A DNA stretch of 6,972 nt. It comes from Bacteroidota bacterium (GTDB taxonomy: Bacteria; Bacteroidota; Bacteroidia; Bacteroidales; FEN-979). Below the pieces are notes generated by a model. It had not been told where the DNA came from. It saw nothing but the letters and a program-made list of their open reading frames with translations, and made no database searches. A program made the translations under genes and the position numbers. The DNA is taken from positions 1-6,972 of the forward strand of contig JAPLDN010000168.1 of the NCBI GenBank assembly GCA_026391755.1. The letters run 5' to 3'. Below are positions 1-5,543 of the stretch, in pieces (positions within the stretch are counted from its first letter, which is position 1; every line of letters starts with the position of its first letter).

Positions 1-362
1 ATGACGCTCCGTTCACTATCAGGGATACAGGTTTCATTCCCGTAAAAGTCCTGCATGACAAGCTTCCTGTAACCGGGTACCGTATTGGCGATTTTACGTA
101 TATTACTGATGCATCCTTTATTTCGGAAAAAGAAATTGAAAAAATAAAAGGTTCCAGGGTGATTGTTTTAAATGCCCTGAGAAACTCCAAGCATGTTTCC
201 CATTTTTCGGTGGGAGAAGCCGTAACTTTACTTACCAGACTTCAGCCCGAAGCTGCTTACCTGACGCACCTGAGCCATTTTGTCGGCCTGCATGATGACG
301 TCAACAGCAAGCTTCCTGACTTTATACGGTTAGCGTACGACGGATTAAAACTGACCATCTGA
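1..362 (+). CDS. MBL-fold metallo-hydrolase (PhnP/YycJ-like), 3' part only
   Basis: The reading frame enters from the left edge (first whole codon at base 3) and ends at TGA 360-362, so only about the last 119 residues are seen. It looks like the C-terminal half of a metallo-beta-lactamase-fold phosphodiesterase of the PhnP/YycJ type. The segment around bases 93-116 encodes GDFTYITDAS, where the Asp in 'TDA' matches the metal-bridging Asp of the fold. Bases 261-290 encode THLSHFVGLH, matching the late His-containing motif of this group, and the end LAYDGLKLTI is typical of the Bacteroidota members. The family hydrolyses phosphodiester-type substrates using two metal ions; the substrate of this copy cannot be told from the fragment. 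An ATG-less internal start near 159 would remove the metal-binding Asp and is not the true start. trmD follows after 2 bp, so the two are probably co-transcribed and translationally coupled. Confidence 0.85.
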   Translation, partial: DAPFTIRDTGFIPVKVLHDKLPVTGYRIGDFTYITDASFISEKEIEKIKGSRVIVLNALRNSKHVSHFSVGEAVTLLTRLQPEAAYLTHLSHFVGLHDDVNSKLPDFIRLAYDGLKLTI

Positions 363-364
363 GT

Positions 365-1045
365 ATGAAGATCGATATCCTGACATTGTTTCCTGAAATG
401 TTTGACGGCCCGTTCTCCCATTCTATCATTAAAAGGGCTAAGGAGAAGGGTCTTGCTGAAATTAACCTGTTCAATATCCGTGACTGGTCGGCAAACAAGC
501 ATAAAACTGTTGACGATTATCCTTTCGGAGGAACCGCAGGCATGGTCATGATGATCGAGCCTATTGCACTATGCATTGAAGATCTAAGCTCTAAAACGGT
601 TTACGATGAAGTGATTTATCTCAGTCCCGATGGCTGCCTGCTTGATCAGAAAATGGCCAACAGGCTTTCCCTTAATAAGAACCTCCTTATCTTATGCGGA
701 CATTATAAAGGCATTGACGAAAGGATCAGGGAACATTTTATTACACTTGAAATCTCGATCGGGGACTATGTTCTCTCGGGTGGAGAACTTGCAGCGGCCG
801 TGCTGTCGGATGCTGTAGTACGATTACTTCCCGGTGTACTGAATGATGAAACCTCTGCTCTCTCCGATTCATTCCAGGATAACCTTCTCTCACCACCGGT
901 CTACACCCGTCCTTCAGATTTCCGGGGATGGAAAGTTCCTGCTGTGCTGCTGTCGGGAAATGATAAAGAAATTGTAAAATGGAGGCATGAACAGAGCATT
1001 GAACGGACAAAAAAACGACGGCCGGGATTGCTTGAGGAAACCTGA
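365..1045 (+). CDS. trmD: tRNA (guanine(37)-N(1))-methyltransferase TrmD
   Basis: TrmD transfers a methyl group from S-adenosylmethionine to N1 of G37, next to the anticodon of tRNAs that read CNN codons, which prevents +1 frameshifting. It is a cytoplasmic homodimer of the SPOUT (trefoil-knot) class. The 226-residue product is near the usual family length. Visible landmarks are the N-terminal ILTLFPEMF, the glycine-rich FGGTAGMVM (residues 54-62), LSPDG (86-90), the knot segment LCGHYKGIDER (110-120), SIGDYVLSGGELA (131-143), and the tRNA-binding linker with DSF (168-170; the Asp corresponds to the catalytic Asp of characterised TrmDs) followed by VYTRP. The C-terminal domain ends in the usual basic ERTKKRRPGLL. 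The start lies 2 bp after the stop of the upstream hydrolase gene, with no Shine-Dalgarno sequence, so coupling is likely. The stop TGA (1043-1045) is part of the first unit of a 7-bp repeat array. rplS follows but has its own promoter. Confidence 0.98.
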   Translation: MKIDILTLFPEMFDGPFSHSIIKRAKEKGLAEINLFNIRDWSANKHKTVDDYPFGGTAGMVMMIEPIALCIEDLSSKTVYDEVIYLSPDGCLLDQKMANRLSLNKNLLILCGHYKGIDERIREHFITLEISIGDYVLSGGELAAAVLSDAVVRLLPGVLNDETSALSDSFQDNLLSPPVYTRPSDFRGWKVPAVLLSGNDKEIVKWRHEQSIERTKKRRPGLLEET

Positions 1046-1147
1046 ACCGTGAACCGGGAATCGTGAATCGTGAACAGGGAATCGTGAATCGTGAACCGTG
1101 AACAGGGAATCGTGAATTGTGAATCGTGAATCGTGAACTGTGAACCG
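1043..1147. repeat. Heptanucleotide tandem repeat, 15 units, consensus TGAAYCG
   Basis: Fifteen consecutive 7-bp units run without a phase slip. In order they are TGAACCG x2, GGAATCG, TGAATCG, TGAACAG, GGAATCG, TGAATCG, TGAACCG, TGAACAG, GGAATCG, TGAATTG, TGAATCG x2, TGAACTG and TGAACCG. Positions 2-4 (GAA) and 7 (G) are invariant; variation is T/G at position 1, T/C at 5 and mostly C at 6. A three-unit super-repeat (TGAAC[C/A]G, GGAATCG, TGAAT[C/T]G) occurs at 1050, 1071 and 1099. Weaker units flank it (GGAAACC at 1036, GGGAAAG at 1148), suggesting decayed edges. The first unit contains the trmD stop codon. The other strand has no stop codon in any frame through the array, which creates a spurious reading frame there. 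There are no spacers, so it is not CRISPR. I infer a replication-slippage array; its function is unknown. Confidence 0.95.
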
Positions 1148-1173
1148 GGGAAAGAAAAACGGGAAGGATTTCA

Positions 1174-1203
1174 TTTGCAAATCAAAAAAAAGTCCTATAT
1201 TTG
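1174..1203 (+). promoter_or_regulatory. Bacteroidota-type promoter for rplS
   Basis: TTTG at 1174-1177 (-33 box), an 18-bp A-rich spacer, and TATATTTG at 1196-1203 (-7 box, exact match to TAnnTTTG) form a full primary-sigma promoter of the Bacteroidota kind. Transcription should start around 1208-1210, giving a leader of about 35 nt before the rplS ATG. No stem-loop that would suggest L19 autoregulation is evident in that leader. The promoter shows that rplS can be expressed independently of trmD. Confidence 0.82.
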
Positions 1204-1243
1204 CAAACTTTTTGTACAGAACCCCATTAATTTTATCGACGTC

Positions 1244-1600
1244 ATGAATAGAGCTGAGATCATTAAATTTGTAGAGGATACAGTAATTGAGAAGAAGGAA
1301 TATCCCAGGTTTAAAGCCGGTGATACCATTACCATTCACTATAAAATCAAGGAAGGTAACAAAGAACGTATTCAGAATTACCAGGGAGTTGTTTTACAGC
1401 GTTCCGGTAAAGGTATTAATGCCACTTTCACGGTACGCAAGATCTCCGGAAATATAGGCGTTGAAAGAATTTTCCCGCTCTCCTCCCCTTTCATTGACAA
1501 GATCGATGTAAACAAGCGCGGAGTGGTTCGCAGGGCAAGGATTTTCTACATGAGGGAACTCAGGGGTAAGAAAGCCCGTATCAAGGAAGAAAGGATGTAA
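1244..1600 (+). CDS. rplS: 50S ribosomal protein L19
   Basis: L19 sits at the interface of the 30S and 50S subunits and contributes to an intersubunit bridge. The 118-residue product matches the usual family length of about 115-120. Visible hallmarks are the N-terminal helix (MNRAEIIKFVEDTV), FKAGDTITIHYKIKEGNKERIQNY followed by the GVVLQRSGKGINATFTVRK core, then GVERIFPLSSPFI and the basic end RRARIFYMRELRGKKAR. The frame stays open upstream to a GTG at 1133, but those extra 37 residues are unlike L19, would start inside the heptad repeat, and would lie upstream of the predicted transcription start, so ATG 1244 is the start. There is no Shine-Dalgarno sequence in the A/T-rich leader, as is usual in this phylum. 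A strong terminator follows 18 bp after the stop. Confidence 0.98.
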   Translation: MNRAEIIKFVEDTVIEKKEYPRFKAGDTITIHYKIKEGNKERIQNYQGVVLQRSGKGINATFTVRKISGNIGVERIFPLSSPFIDKIDVNKRGVVRRARIFYMRELRGKKARIKEERM

Positions 1601-1618
1601 ATCCTTAAAATATTCAAT

Positions 1619-1650
1619 AAAAAAGGCCGTCTCGTTGAGCGGCCTTTTTT
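1619..1650. terminator. Bidirectional rho-independent terminator between rplS and the small-protein gene
   Basis: Six A (1619-1624), GGCCG (1625-1629), a short loop region (1630-1639), CGGCC (1640-1644) and six T (1645-1650) form a perfect inverted repeat. CTC (1631-1633) can also pair with GAG (1637-1639), leaving one bulged base and a 3-nt loop. The U-tract is present on both strands, so it can end the rplS transcript (+) and the converging sigma factor/small-protein transcript (-), whose last stop codon is only 2 bp away. Confidence 0.9.
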
Positions 1651-1652
1651 AT

Positions 1653-1853
1653 TTAGTTCATCACCAGTCGTATGGTTCCCGAGTCTTTTGTTTTTAGTAT
1701 TGCTAGTGCCTGAGAGTAGTTCAGGATATTCCGGATCACCGAATCACTGGGAGAAACTTTCTTGTGGTTTATCCTGGATTCTGAGGAAAAACCGTCCTCC
1801 TTTGGATTGCTGGAATTCAAAGAAAAAAGCGTAGCGTGTCTCTTCATAGGCAT
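1653..1853 (-). CDS. Small uncharacterised protein (66 aa) downstream of the sigma factor
   Basis: I do not recognise a named family. The 66-residue product has a basic, polar first half rich in Ser, Lys and Asn, with no signal peptide, membrane segment or cysteine. The C-terminal third (SVIRNILNYSQALAI, then LKTKDSGTIRLVMN at the very end) reads as an amphipathic helix followed by a beta strand. From memory, small Bacteroidota hypothetical proteins often end in this 'ILNYSxAL...K...G.I.LVxN' style; I cannot check this here. It follows the sigma factor gene on the same strand after 84 nt and stops 2 bp before a terminator, so it reads as the last gene of a two-gene transcript. Met codons at 1853 and 1847 (residues 1 and 3) are both possible starts; neither has a Shine-Dalgarno sequence. 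A second short frame (1744-1878, minus strand, 44 codons, aromatic-rich) overlaps its 5' half, so a frameshift or wrong frame cannot be excluded. Confidence 0.6.
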   Translation of the reverse strand: MPMKRHATLFSLNSSNPKEDGFSSESRINHKKVSPSDSVIRNILNYSQALAILKTKDSGTIRLVMN

Positions 1854-1937
1854 AACGTTGATTTTTAATGACGTTCATGTCTATTAAACGGAGATGCCCG
1901 GTGGCTTATTTTATAAGTGGGAAAAAATATTTGCGAA

Positions 1938-2519
1938 TTATACCGAAAGAATGACGTCGTTCTCCTTCACCAGCTTGCGGAGGTTGATCAGGGCATAGCG
2001 CATACGTCCAAGAGCCGTGTTGATACTGACATTGGTGAGTTCCGCAATATCCTTGAAACTCATATCCGAATAATGCCTCAGTACAAGAACTTCTTTTTGC
2101 TCCTTTGGAAGATATTCGATAAGCTTTTTTACATCCTTGTGGATCTGTTCTGTGATAAGCATCTCTTCAACCGATTCAACAGGGATACGAACCTTCTCAA
2201 AGATATCGTAATCATTATTATTTTCAATGAGAGGGAGGCGGTTTGATTTCCTGAAATGGTCTATTATCAGGTTATGGGCTATGCGCATGACCCATTGAAT
2301 AAATTTACCTTCTTCCTTATACTGCCCCGACCGGATGGTATTGATCACCTTAATAAAGGTATCCTGGAACAGGTCCTCGGCAAGTTCCTTATCCTTAACT
2401 ACCATAAGGATATAAGCAAATACTCTGCTTTTATGACGGTGGATTAGTTTTTCGAGGGAAGACTGCTGACCTGCTATGTAAGCATTAATCAACTCATGGT
2501 CACTGATTTGTGAAATCAT
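1938..2519 (-). CDS. RNA polymerase sigma factor, sigma-70 family, ECF type
   Basis: It directs RNA polymerase to a specific promoter set; the regulon is unknown. The 193-residue product has only regions 2 and 4, as in extracytoplasmic-function sigmas. Region 2 covers about residues 23-93: the core-binding helix DKELAEDLFQDTFIKV (43-58), then FIQWVMRIAHNLIIDHFRK (73-91) with the F..W...IA.N...D..R pattern of the -10-recognising segment. A linker rich in Asn and Glu follows (94-125). Region 4 covers about 126-185, including LPKEQKEVLVLRHYSDMSFKDIAE (137-160) and the helix-turn-helix that recognises the -35 element. ATG at 2519 is the only usable start, as an in-frame TGA lies about 20 nt upstream. 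It is divergent from uvrA and has a promoter and a leader of about 115 nt. No membrane anti-sigma gene is adjacent; the only neighbour on its strand is the 66-residue protein gene. The sigma-factor call is firm; the exact ECF group is not. Confidence 0.95.
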   Translation of the reverse strand: MISQISDHELINAYIAGQQSSLEKLIHRHKSRVFAYILMVVKDKELAEDLFQDTFIKVINTIRSGQYKEEGKFIQWVMRIAHNLIIDHFRKSNRLPLIENNNDYDIFEKVRIPVESVEEMLITEQIHKDVKKLIEYLPKEQKEVLVLRHYSDMSFKDIAELTNVSINTALGRMRYALINLRKLVKENDVILSV

Positions 2520-2635
2520 GTCGCTACGGTTTAAGTTTCAAAGCGTAGACGTGTGGCCGATAGAGTCCCTCCTATGGTTGTGCACCCTTTTTGTGGTGCT
2601 GGTTTATAATTGGATACGTTTTTTACCCCGAAAGG
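2520..2635 (-). promoter_or_regulatory. Long 5' leader of the sigma factor gene
   Basis: From the predicted transcription start near 2635 to the ATG at 2519 the leader is about 115 nt, longer than the leaders inferred for rplS and uvrA. It holds a 5-bp hairpin (GCACC/GGTGC at 2582-2599, 8-nt loop) and a GGAGGG motif (2573-2568 on this strand), which resembles a Shine-Dalgarno sequence but sits about 50 nt before the start codon with no ATG just after it. No known riboswitch or leader-peptide frame is recognised. Whether it regulates the gene is unknown. Confidence 0.4.
2582..2599. repeat. Small inverted repeat in the sigma factor leader
   Basis: GCACC (2582-2586) and GGTGC (2595-2599) are perfect complements around an 8-nt loop. 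It could form a modest hairpin in the minus-strand leader RNA. There is no U-tract after it in the minus direction, so it is not an evident terminator. Confidence 0.5.
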
Positions 2636-2640
2636 TTTCG
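2629..2640. repeat. Perfect inverted repeat at the sigma factor transcription start
   Basis: CGAAA (2629-2633) and TTTCG (2636-2640) flank a 2-bp centre. The site abuts the minus-strand -7 box (2641-2648) and covers the predicted transcription start of the sigma factor gene, a position typical of a repressor operator. The 2-bp spacing does not match the LexA boxes of E. coli or Bacillus. Operator function is only an inference from position. Confidence 0.4.
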
Positions 2641-2670
2641 CAAATATAAGCAAAAAATTAAAAAAGCAAG
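2641..2670 (-). promoter_or_regulatory. Promoter for the ECF sigma factor gene
   Basis: On the minus strand, CTTG (2670-2667, containing the TTG of the -33 box), an 18-bp T-rich spacer and TATATTTG (2648-2641, exact TAnnTTTG -7 box) form a Bacteroidota primary-sigma promoter. Start of transcription is expected near 2635. Its consensus form suggests housekeeping rather than autoregulated ECF expression. Confidence 0.75.
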
Positions 2671-2679
2671 TTTTATTCA

Positions 2680-2687
2680 TAATTTTG
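2680..2687 (+). promoter_or_regulatory. -7 box of the uvrA promoter
   Basis: TAATTTTG matches TAnnTTTG exactly and lies 21 bp before the uvrA ATG, implying a leader of only about 15 nt. No TTTG is found at the expected -33 position (about 2657-2661 reads A/T only), so this promoter looks weaker than those of rplS or the sigma factor. Its upstream half interleaves with the divergent sigma factor promoter. Confidence 0.6.
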
Positions 2688-2708
2688 CACACCCGTTGAA
2701 CTGTAGAG

Positions 2709-5543
2709 ATGAAAAAATTTAACCCCGATGAACTCGATCCCAAGGACTACATTATAATAAAAGGCGCCAGGGTTAACAATCTCAAGAATATCAGTCTTGC
2801 AATCCCAAGGAATAAACTTGTTGTGATCACCGGGCTCTCCGGCTCAGGAAAATCCTCCCTGGCTTTTGATACTTTGTATGCTGACGGGCAGAGGAGGTAT
2901 GTCGAAAGCCTCAGCGCATATGCAAGACAGTTCCTTGGCAGGATGACCAAACCCGATGTGGATTATATCAAAGGTATAGCCCCTGCCATTGCCATTGAGC
3001 AAAAAGTGAGTACCCTTAATCCAAGATCCACTGTAGGCACCTCCACAGAGATCTATGAATATATAAAGTTGCTTTTTGCCCGGATCGGGATCACTTATTC
3101 ACCGCTTTCGGGTGAAATGGTAAGGAGAGACACGATTTCGGATGTGGTGGATTTCATCTTATCCCTTCCCGGACAAACAAAAGTCAGCATATACGCCCCT
3201 GTTTCTGTTAGTCACGTAAATGGCGACTTTAAATCCAAATGCAATGTCCTTCTTCAGCAGGGATTTACAAGGGTCCTGATAGATGGTGAAATTATCAGGA
3301 TTGAAGATGCGATGGAAATGAGCATGAAGGCCTTTTCTTCTTTGTCGGTCCTTATTGATCGCATTATTGTTAAGCATGAGGACCAGGACCTGGCGGGGCG
3401 CCTGGCCGATTCGGTGCAAACCGCATATTTTGAAAGCCATGGTTACTGTGACCTTGAATGGATAAATGAATCGAATGCAAAGCGTTCATTTTCAAACAAG
3501 TTTGAAGCTGACGGCATAGTGTTCGAAGAACCATCGGTTAATCTTTTCAGCTTCAACAATCCCTATGGCGCCTGTAAAACATGCGAAGGGTTCGGGAGTA
3601 TAATCGGCATTGACGAAGACCTTGTTGTACCGAATAAAAATCTTTCGGTCTTCCAGGAAGCTATCGCCTGCTGGAGGGGTGAGAAAATGAGCGAATGGAA
3701 GAACGAACTTGTAATGAATGCATACAAATTCGACTTCCCTGTTCATAAACCCTTTCATGAACTTACAGTGGATCAAAAGGCCTTGCTATGGCGCGGGACT
3801 GAATATTTCCACGGCCTCAGGGAATTCTTTGGGTTCATCGAAAGCCAGAACTACAAAGTCCAGTACCGTGTGATGATGTCGAGGTACCGTGGCAAAACTG
3901 TTTGTCCCGACTGCAGGGGAACCAGGCTAAGAAAAGACGCCGCATATGTAATGATCAACGGGAAATCGGTCCTCGACCTGGTTTTGATGCCGGTTACCGG
4001 TCTTACAAAGTTCTTCGGCATGCTCAGCCTGGATGAACATGAAAAAACCATCTCCAACCGCCTCCTGATTGAAATAAATAATCGCCTGGAGGTATTAAAC
4101 GACGTCGGACTGGGATACCTCACCCTGAACCGTCTTTCTTCTTCTCTCTCGGGGGGCGAATCCCAGAGAATAAACCTGTCGACAGCCCTTGGCAGCAGCC
4201 TGGTCGGTTCAATGTATATCCTTGACGAACCCAGCATAGGGCTGCATCCCAGGGATACCCAAAGGCTTATAAAAGTACTTTTTAGGCTGAGGGATCTGGG
4301 TAATACAGTAATCGTTGTCGAGCATGACGAAGAGATCATAAGGAGTGCCGATGAGATCATCGACATAGGCCCCCTCGCAGGAAGGAACGGAGGCGAGCTT
4401 GTTTTCCAGGGAAATTTCTTGTCGCTTTTGAGGGATAAAAAAAGCCTTACAGGCCGTTACCTGAGCAAGGATCTGCATATCGAAGTGCCTCTTGGAAGAA
4501 GAAAGTGGAAAGAATACATCCTGGTCAAAGGTGCCCGTGAAAACAACCTTAAAAACATTGATGTACGGATCCCTCTCCATGTGATCACCGCGATCACAGG
4601 AGTGAGCGGAAGCGGTAAAACATCCCTGGTCAAACGGGTGCTTTACCCCAGCCTTAAGAAAATCTTTGGAGGATACGGGGAGAAGACCGGGAAATTCGAC
4701 AGGCTCGATGGCGACATCAACCGGATCGGTGCTGTTGAACTTGTAGACCAGAATCCCATTGGACGTTCCTCACGTTCTAATCCGGCCACGTATATAAAAG
4801 CTTTCGATGACATCCGGAGTTTGTTTGCCGACCTGCCTCTTGCAAAAGCAAGGGGGTATAAACCGGGTTATTTCTCATTTAATATTGAAGGCGGAAGATG
4901 CGAGGAATGCGAGGGAGAAGGGGTTGTTAAGATTGAAATGCAATTCATGGCCGATATCTATCTGCCCTGTGAAAGCTGCAAGGGGAAGCGGTTCAGGGAA
5001 GAGGTGCTGGATGTTAAACTGAGGGAAAAAAATATTGTCGACATCCTTAATATGACTGTGGATGAAGCCATCGATTTCTTTGGCCAGGAGAGCAAACATG
5101 CAGGTGAAAAGCGCATCGCTTCCAGGCTGAAGTCCCTTCAGGATGTCGGGCTGGGGTACCTTCATCTCGGGCAGTCGTCTTCGACTTTATCGGGGGGAGA
5201 GGCTCAGCGCATTAAACTGGCGTTCTTCCTGTCAAAGGGTACCAACGAAAAGCCGACCCTCTTTATTTTTGACGAACCCACAACAGGTCTTCACTTTCAC
5301 GACATCCACAAGCTGCTGATATCGTTTGAATCCCTGATACAGCAAGGGCATTCGGTACTTGTGATTGAACACAACCAGGAAGTTGTCAAATTTGCCGACT
5401 GGGTGATCGATCTAGGAAAAGAAGGCGGAGACCCAGGCGGATATATCGTTTATGAGGGGACCCCTGAAGGGCTTGCCGCTTGCAAGGAATCTTATACAGG
5501 GGCATATCTTAAAAGTAAAATTAATTCCGATGAAAAGCATTAA
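2709..5543 (+). CDS. uvrA: Excinuclease ABC subunit A (UvrA)
   Basis: UvrA is the dimeric ATPase that finds bulky DNA lesions in nucleotide excision repair and loads UvrB. The 944 residues match the usual length (about 940) and both ABC cassettes are complete. Cassette 1 has Walker A GLSGSGKS (42-49), signature LSGGESQR (480-487), Walker B MYILDEPS (502-509) and the switch His in VVEHD (H539). Cassette 2 has GVSGSGKT (631-638), LSGGEAQR (827-834), LFIFDEPT (851-858) and IEHN (H888). The second zinc module is intact (C731, C734, C754, C757). The first retains only its second half (C289, C292); the first CxxC pair is replaced around 261-275. A further CxxC is at 399-402. ATG 2709 gives the expected N-terminus (IIIKGARVNNLKNISL) and fits the nearby -7 box. 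The gene is divergent from the sigma factor and overlaps the dehydrogenase gene by 14 nt. No recognisable SOS box precedes it. Confidence 0.98.
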   Translation: MKKFNPDELDPKDYIIIKGARVNNLKNISLAIPRNKLVVITGLSGSGKSSLAFDTLYADGQRRYVESLSAYARQFLGRMTKPDVDYIKGIAPAIAIEQKVSTLNPRSTVGTSTEIYEYIKLLFARIGITYSPLSGEMVRRDTISDVVDFILSLPGQTKVSIYAPVSVSHVNGDFKSKCNVLLQQGFTRVLIDGEIIRIEDAMEMSMKAFSSLSVLIDRIIVKHEDQDLAGRLADSVQTAYFESHGYCDLEWINESNAKRSFSNKFEADGIVFEEPSVNLFSFNNPYGACKTCEGFGSIIGIDEDLVVPNKNLSVFQEAIACWRGEKMSEWKNELVMNAYKFDFPVHKPFHELTVDQKALLWRGTEYFHGLREFFGFIESQNYKVQYRVMMSRYRGKTVCPDCRGTRLRKDAAYVMINGKSVLDLVLMPVTGLTKFFGMLSLDEHEKTISNRLLIEINNRLEVLNDVGLGYLTLNRLSSSLSGGESQRINLSTALGSSLVGSMYILDEPSIGLHPRDTQRLIKVLFRLRDLGNTVIVVEHDEEIIRSADEIIDIGPLAGRNGGELVFQGNFLSLLRDKKSLTGRYLSKDLHIEVPLGRRKWKEYILVKGARENNLKNIDVRIPLHVITAITGVSGSGKTSLVKRVLYPSLKKIFGGYGEKTGKFDRLDGDINRIGAVELVDQNPIGRSSRSNPATYIKAFDDIRSLFADLPLAKARGYKPGYFSFNIEGGRCEECEGEGVVKIEMQFMADIYLPCESCKGKRFREEVLDVKLREKNIVDILNMTVDEAIDFFGQESKHAGEKRIASRLKSLQDVGLGYLHLGQSSSTLSGGEAQRIKLAFFLSKGTNEKPTLFIFDEPTTGLHFHDIHKLLISFESLIQQGHSVLVIEHNQEVVKFADWVIDLGKEGGDPGGYIVYEGTPEGLAACKESYTGAYLKSKINSDEKH

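Noticed and set aside
1043..1147. CRISPR array
   Set aside because: Units are 7 bp and contiguous with no spacers, and there are no cas genes nearby.
1133..1243. N-terminal extension of L19 from a GTG inside the repeat
   Set aside because: It lies upstream of the predicted promoter's start site, is not L19-like, and ATG 1244 gives a normal-length protein.
914..1339. Minus-strand 141-codon frame with repeated HDSRFT-like heptapeptides
   Set aside because: It is opposite trmD, the heptad array and rplS. The array has no stops on this strand in any frame, so the frame is a by-product of the repeat; the flanking residues resemble nothing.
2629..2640. LexA/SOS box controlling uvrA
   Set aside because: The 2-bp-spaced CGAAA/TTTCG repeat does not fit CTGT-N8-ACAG or GAAC-N4-GTTC, and it sits at the sigma factor start site, not at uvrA.
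2531..2743. Minus-strand 70-codon frame over the sigma factor/uvrA intergenic region
   Set aside because: It would span both divergent promoters and the uvrA start and begins upstream of the mapped -7 box; no recognisable product.
3851..4366. Minus-strand 171-codon frame inside uvrA
   Set aside because: It is a shadow of the conserved UvrA coding strand: Ser/Arg-rich, low complexity and without a family signature. The same holds for the other antisense frames in uvrA and the dehydrogenase gene.
5452..5529. Earlier start for the dehydrogenase inside uvrA
   Set aside because: The added 26 residues overlap the conserved UvrA C-terminus and do not look like ALDH; ATG 5530 gives the usual N-terminus.
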